A DNA stretch of 64,000 nt. Origin: Giardia muris. Lineage: Eukaryota; Fornicata; Diplomonadida; Hexamitidae. Positions 60,801 through 64,000 of this stretch are shown piece after piece. Every line of letters starts with the position of its first letter. Positions within the stretch are counted from its first letter, which is position 1. The DNA is taken from positions 2,356,001 to 2,420,000 of the forward strand of contig CM016925.1 of the NCBI GenBank assembly GCA_006247105.1, written 5' to 3'. The notes under the pieces were generated by a model. That model was not told where the DNA came from. It saw only the letters and a program-made list of their open reading frames with translations, and searched no databases. The translations under genes were made by a program, and so were the position numbers.

Positions 60801-63800
60801 CATGCTGGGATCCCCTGATATAAATAATCGCCCGCGGGGACCGCCTTCGCCTTTGCAAACATGCAATGTATGTCGATGTACTTCTGTATCGCAATACTCA
60901 GCACTTGGAAGGAGTCCTCGCCAGGGTTATTGATGGAGACGATCAGGCCATCAAAGAAGGCGTTGATGACGACCATCCGGATGCTATCGGCCGAGATCAT
61001 GTAATTGGAGACGAGGTTAACGTTTGTACGGTACAATGAGAAGGTGGAGAATGGATCTTGGATGATAGAGTTCGAAAAGGGGATGACGGGGGTGAAAAGA
61101 CCATCAAAGATGTAACACAGTTGTGGGATGAGGAAGATGAAATGCCCACGTTGTGGCAAGCTCGCTTGAATCAACACAGCACATAGGTTCTGTACGTTCG
61201 GATCCGTAATATCTGAGAGTGTAATCTCATCTCCATTCGGAAGGCCTGGAGACTTGAATTGCCGACGTAGAAATGCCGCGTATTGTGCCAATGGCGAGAG
61301 ATCCTTTAGAATGTACGTAAAGAAGGGGAAGATATATTGGAAAGATGGGGCGAAGACCTCACGAAGAAAGCGAAAGGCATCTGCACGTAGGCCCGCGATC
61401 TCGTTGGAAAGAGAGGTGGAAAACTCCTTAAACAGATCAGCATAAGACTCGGGAGGGCGTTGACGTGGCTCCACGGTAAGAACGGAGCCATGATAAAGCC
61501 GTTTCTTGATGACGGCTTCTAAGGAGTCCTTGTTCCCCATGAGCTGTGTAAAATTCTCCTCCGCCGATGAGATGAGGCTCATGAGAGACTCCTCATCCTT
61601 CTGGATATATGCAAAAGGAAGGAAACAATAACACATTGCGAGCTGCTTCTTGAAGACGGTTAAGTAATCAGCGAGTGCGTTATTCTCAGAGTTAATAATG
61701 ATAGCGATTTCGGACTTCGAATTTGTAGCTAACATCATATTCAGATCTGCGGCGGGAGTACTTTGATAGGCATCTCTGGACATCCTTTGACGTGCTGACC
61801 CACTCAGCTCCATATTGTAACAGTAAGGCTCACGACAATAAGCATATAGAGTACGTAGGCGGCCAGTTGTTAGGATGTACGAGGGGAGACGTACCATTAG
61901 CATGTCAGTCAAGGCGTCATGGAAGTTCAAGATGGCTCTTCTGAGTTGTAATAACAGGAGTAAAAGGTCCACGCTTGGCTCTATGACGGTGCTATAGCTT
62001 GGAGTTTGTGGTGTCATCGATTGAGCCAAGGATTGTGCAAGAGATGCACCAGGTCTTGCAAGAGTACGGTTCTGCATACTCATCCCAAGATTATTCTCCA
62101 AATTCTTCATGCTATTAGTTCCAAGGCTTTGATCACGTGGTGTTGCGGCTGGACGGCCCCCTCGTTCATTTGCCATTGCATCTGTTATTGCGCTTCCGGA
62201 AACAGACCCAAGAGATGGTAACATGTACTTCAACTTTGGAGAGTCGCCTGGAATTTGTCCTAATAGAGGGAGATTAACGTTTCGAATCACGCTCATCGTT
62301 GTAGCATCCGCGGTCGAACTATCGGCACTATCTTCAGGGGTGAAAAGAAGCTGCGTACAGAATTGAATGTAACTATCATAAACGGTTACGTATCCTTCGT
62401 CGAGCTTGATTCCGTTATTGAAGAGGCTGAGCTTCTTGTAAATCGCATATAGTTTGGTGAGAAGGATTGGGTAGTCCTTTGTACAGCGCTGAAAGATACT
62501 ATCGATGAGGCCTCTAACGTTAATGATGAGTCCTTGAGATAGGTTGATCCCGAGGTAATTAAATTCCAGTTCGTCATAGAAGGTATCGCTTTTGATGAGG
62601 TCCTGGCCGGAATGGATGAAGCCCTTGAAGTATGGGGGAAGAAAACGGAACTTGTTATATTCCCGCGTATCCATCTGGCCAAAGATCGTGTCATTGATCC
62701 CAATGTCGTAACGTATATCGATAGTCTTTAGCCGTGGACCGTTGGCCGCATCCTGCTTAAGCCCATCACTTCCTTCATCCTCTCCTTCATCTCCATCATG
62801 CGTTTCGTCGTACAAAAGGTGTTCCAAACCGACCATCCGGTTCATCGATGGTGCATATAATACGTATTCCTGCATCAGAAACTGATGGCAAGATTGAATA
62901 GCGATGGACATCAGGACTGACATCTGAACGACATAAAGCAGAACACGAATGATGTATGGGTCGGTGGTGACCTCGATATGGGCAATGGACTTGCTCACGA
63001 TGACGTTGAAGCTTTCAAATAGACGATTCGTTGCGTTGTTCGTACAAAGGGTCATAATGGCCGTTGCAAGGATATGTGCGCGACGTGTGAAGACAGGCTT
63101 CTCCTCGGCCGTCGATGGGCATTTCGCTCGGTCCGCCGTGAAGTAAAGATCATAGGGGAACGAGACAACCGCTCCCATTGCCATTGGTACATTCCAAGAA
63201 AAATCACAACCACAACAGATGGCACTGACACGAACCAGAAGTGCCATGAGTGTCGCATCATAGACGCTAAACTGTTGCTTCGACATGCATTTCATCACGA
63301 GACCGAAAAGTGTAAGAAAATGGTTTGCAGACCTGACGACAAGATACGATAAGAAGTCAACAACCCAATAGAAGGCTTCATCCTTCTCACTCGGATGCCG
63401 ATGAACATACTCAAGAATCCGATAATAGTCCTGTTCTAGACCATGAGAGGCCGCGTCATGGACCTCTGCGGAGACATATTCCGAGGTGAAGATGGCCTCA
63501 ACCTGATTTGCATTGATTGAAACAACCTCAAGAAAGGCAAGGATCAAAGGTGGAATATCCATCTGTTCAAGAGATGAATTGATGACGTCTATGAGTTCTT
63601 GATCATAGAAGACCTCTGCGTATCGCTCAGATTGTTCGGGGGGAGCAACACCCTCAACCACGGCTTCAACATTGACCACCCCAAGTAAGGATTGTTGAGT
63701 CATTTGTTGTCGAATGATCTTAAGAAGTGCATACCAGTTCTTGTAAGTATATGCACTATTCACGTGTTTAGCAAGACGAATGGAGGCACCACTATTGAGG

Positions 63801-64000
63801 TATGGGTGATCAAGCATCTGAACGGAGGTCCATCGCTTATCAGGGTTTCTTTGAAGCATACATTCGACAAAGTTCTTAAAGAGAGGTTCTTCCGCGAAGA
63901 TTGGGTATTTATCATAAGGGACTTTGTTTGAGTCATCTTTTAGAAGCGCCATTAGGCTTAGGAAGTCGTTAGCGATAAAGGGGGTCTTCCCAGTTGCTAG
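57869..64000 (-). CDS. Giant Fused/ULK4-like kinase with helical repeats (5' end outside the window)
   Basis: The frame stays open to the right edge, so 2043 residues are visible and the N-terminus is missing. The first visible residues are the end of a Ser/Thr kinase domain (LATGKTPFIANDFLSL, then FKNFVECMLQRNPDKRWTS and DHPYL, the C-lobe with its arginine). The remaining about 1950 residues are helical, as in the ARM-repeat tails of Fused/TIO and ULK4 kinases, which act in cilia and cell division. Catalytic motifs lie outside the window, so activity cannot be judged. An internal ATG at 63952 is not the start. The gene ends in TGA immediately before the DHHC start codon. Confidence 0.88.
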   Translation of the reverse strand, partial: LATGKTPFIANDFLSLMALLKDDSNKVPYDKYPIFAEEPLFKNFVECMLQRNPDKRWTSVQMLDHPYLNSGASIRLAKHVNSAYTYKNWYALLKIIRQQMTQQSLLGVVNVEAVVEGVAPPEQSERYAEVFYDQELIDVINSSLEQMDIPPLILAFLEVVSINANQVEAIFTSEYVSAEVHDAASHGLEQDYYRILEYVHRHPSEKDEAFYWVVDFLSYLVVRSANHFLTLFGLVMKCMSKQQFSVYDATLMALLVRVSAICCGCDFSWNVPMAMGAVVSFPYDLYFTADRAKCPSTAEEKPVFTRRAHILATAIMTLCTNNATNRLFESFNVIVSKSIAHIEVTTDPYIIRVLLYVVQMSVLMSIAIQSCHQFLMQEYVLYAPSMNRMVGLEHLLYDETHDGDEGEDEGSDGLKQDAANGPRLKTIDIRYDIGINDTIFGQMDTREYNKFRFLPPYFKGFIHSGQDLIKSDTFYDELEFNYLGINLSQGLIINVRGLIDSIFQRCTKDYPILLTKLYAIYKKLSLFNNGIKLDEGYVTVYDSYIQFCTQLLFTPEDSADSSTADATTMSVIRNVNLPLLGQIPGDSPKLKYMLPSLGSVSGSAITDAMANERGGRPAATPRDQSLGTNSMKNLENNLGMSMQNRTLARPGASLAQSLAQSMTPQTPSYSTVIEPSVDLLLLLLQLRRAILNFHDALTDMLMVRLPSYILTTGRLRTLYAYCREPYCYNMELSGSARQRMSRDAYQSTPAADLNMMLATNSKSEIAIIINSENNALADYLTVFKKQLAMCYCFLPFAYIQKDEESLMSLISSAEENFTQLMGNKDSLEAVIKKRLYHGSVLTVEPRQRPPESYADLFKEFSTSLSNEIAGLRADAFRFLREVFAPSFQYIFPFFTYILKDLSPLAQYAAFLRRQFKSPGLPNGDEITLSDITDPNVQNLCAVLIQASLPQRGHFIFLIPQLCYIFDGLFTPVIPFSNSIIQDPFSTFSLYRTNVNLVSNYMISADSIRMVVINAFFDGLIVSINNPGEDSFQVLSIAIQKYIDIHCMFAKAKAVPAGDYLYQGIPACAYTKSGTEDEKIVIDKNAQIAYLDREHLRINALSTLFNCSFCNEEFARILVQMTFSISDLIIGKSDSGRISLITLLFVSCLWLQAHTEEDDLRLTLLSILLRLDLELCLTMLENDSQFLLKLYKPDQLTPDFLLLCFVTRVSMFSGSVVESLEEAKIVMNGSSFKRVDDPVLSDESNQLLNQNPHDFNILSNGALLTERIMKECIRTGGTIDYGMNNDGIFDKYSYPPLVFANSRVNIRRLRRSYYYLSTGTAVEVPSINNYLELEVPVPVLFASIDAVCPILEKCERSLELIELESEEHPVTTCINENTMNTVVSKCITITRALFSSMDYVLVEPSFRASLIPCQNFFGFIDSTLKYLYILSKRHVEVLPLLVKVSIYLNLSLHNSVEAAFCAVFTSPHHGRVIKEDPTMIKATENEDLKQKGEDKMVKAKSARAPLESSIPLGNAATRRLVKTSRELKPMLSDIHYEKKEETGVPQIDEYLIQEQPHLNCILMCCMINGCNECLADTLGLDTKRYDLSGIEGRNTDIWNANWHWAYLSSPLGLKDYILAIRRALYLIGNHRLLGLTDIPPHVNYNTSAWTSVTSTDEFNQILAFPLPEVIRLLCAMISTQSLDNVLTCAVQFGGGRSAVIYLIEQVFLAIYHIIRLSCCSIPFTDELTGQMYDPKLLHITEYISAILLEFNFIKHALETLQYLPNVMAFETALTIILFFSLHPEGCIALPWLLQFVFAGGASMNLVSAVFTSKNMAHRSEPTSCILKFMYIYSRVVQVSSDFAELISNSLNSELVLQMLSLESSEHLVGQTCKFIGYLVKRRPQCYDAYNGSLDYLTEIMKTRRRAMMAPAIFTMTQLAKVSPDPTFRIKVIQSLTKTLMNARLLDDIKTTATVAGTHIMLAHEDTIQEFVEGEGVVSIVDCIVSCDDVEQKLIYVRCLTELQKSPDIIRALKGQLHLLRPLIRESKDPRLKEQLEELSVAVKR

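Noticed and set aside
1..64000. tRNA, rRNA, telomere repeats, CRISPR arrays, viral genes
   Set aside because: I looked in the gaps for cloverleaf B-box motifs, TAGGG arrays and regularly spaced repeats and found none; no viral polymerase or capsid reading was seen.

Overview
The window looks like a piece of a Giardia nuclear genome (diplomonad eukaryote). The strongest markers are a 272-residue beta-giardin (a ventral-disc protein specific to Giardia), two copies of a variant-specific surface protein (VSP) gene with about thirty CxxC motifs, a GGCY motif and a membrane-anchored CRGK tail, and an ankyrin-repeat/RING gene of the Giardia 'protein 21.1' type. Genes are packed almost without gaps, no introns are visible, and start codons often follow a short A/T-rich run, all typical of Giardia. 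The VSP tail stops at CRGK, without the final alanine familiar from G. intestinalis, so a different Giardia species (for example the G. muris lineage) is plausible. That species call is inference.

Positions 1-14056 are a dense core block: a RING protein, beta-giardin, a large helical protein that may be a COG4-like tethering subunit, an RNase PH-fold exosome subunit, a WDR75/Utp17-like WD protein, an ankyrin-RING protein, a Pirh2-like CHY/RING E3 ligase, an LST8-like WD protein and a multi-pass membrane protein.

Positions 14209-30500 are a large inverted repeat: two 6,571-bp arms (14209-20779 and 23930-30500; paired coordinates sum to 44709) around a 3,150-bp unique spacer. From the outside inwards each arm holds about 2 kb of gene-free, lower-GC DNA, an intact VSP gene, a decayed ankyrin-RING gene, a decayed alpha-tubulin gene and a coiled-coil gene fragment. 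I found 14 substitutions between the arms and no net indel. Ten of them lie within 193 bp of the RING exon, and one replaces a zinc-binding cysteine in the left copy only. This is the accessory part of the window and its most interesting feature.

Positions 30605-64000 return to dense core genes: a glycolipid-transfer-protein domain, coiled-coil proteins, Cdc123, Myb and Myb-like proteins, an LRR protein, a KH-like protein, an active-site-intact myotubularin, a Pho80-like cyclin, cohesin SMC1, ribosomal protein uS8, the PP2A methyltransferase LCMT1, a TPR protein, a secreted protein, a DHHC palmitoyltransferase and a giant Fused/ULK4-like kinase that runs off the right edge. Gene boundaries are extremely tight: divergent start codons 9 bp apart, stops abutting in TGATCA or overlapping in CTAG, and a TGAATG junction with no intergenic base. 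The genes do not form one pathway. They are mostly housekeeping and cytoskeletal or signalling genes interrupted by the VSP palindrome.
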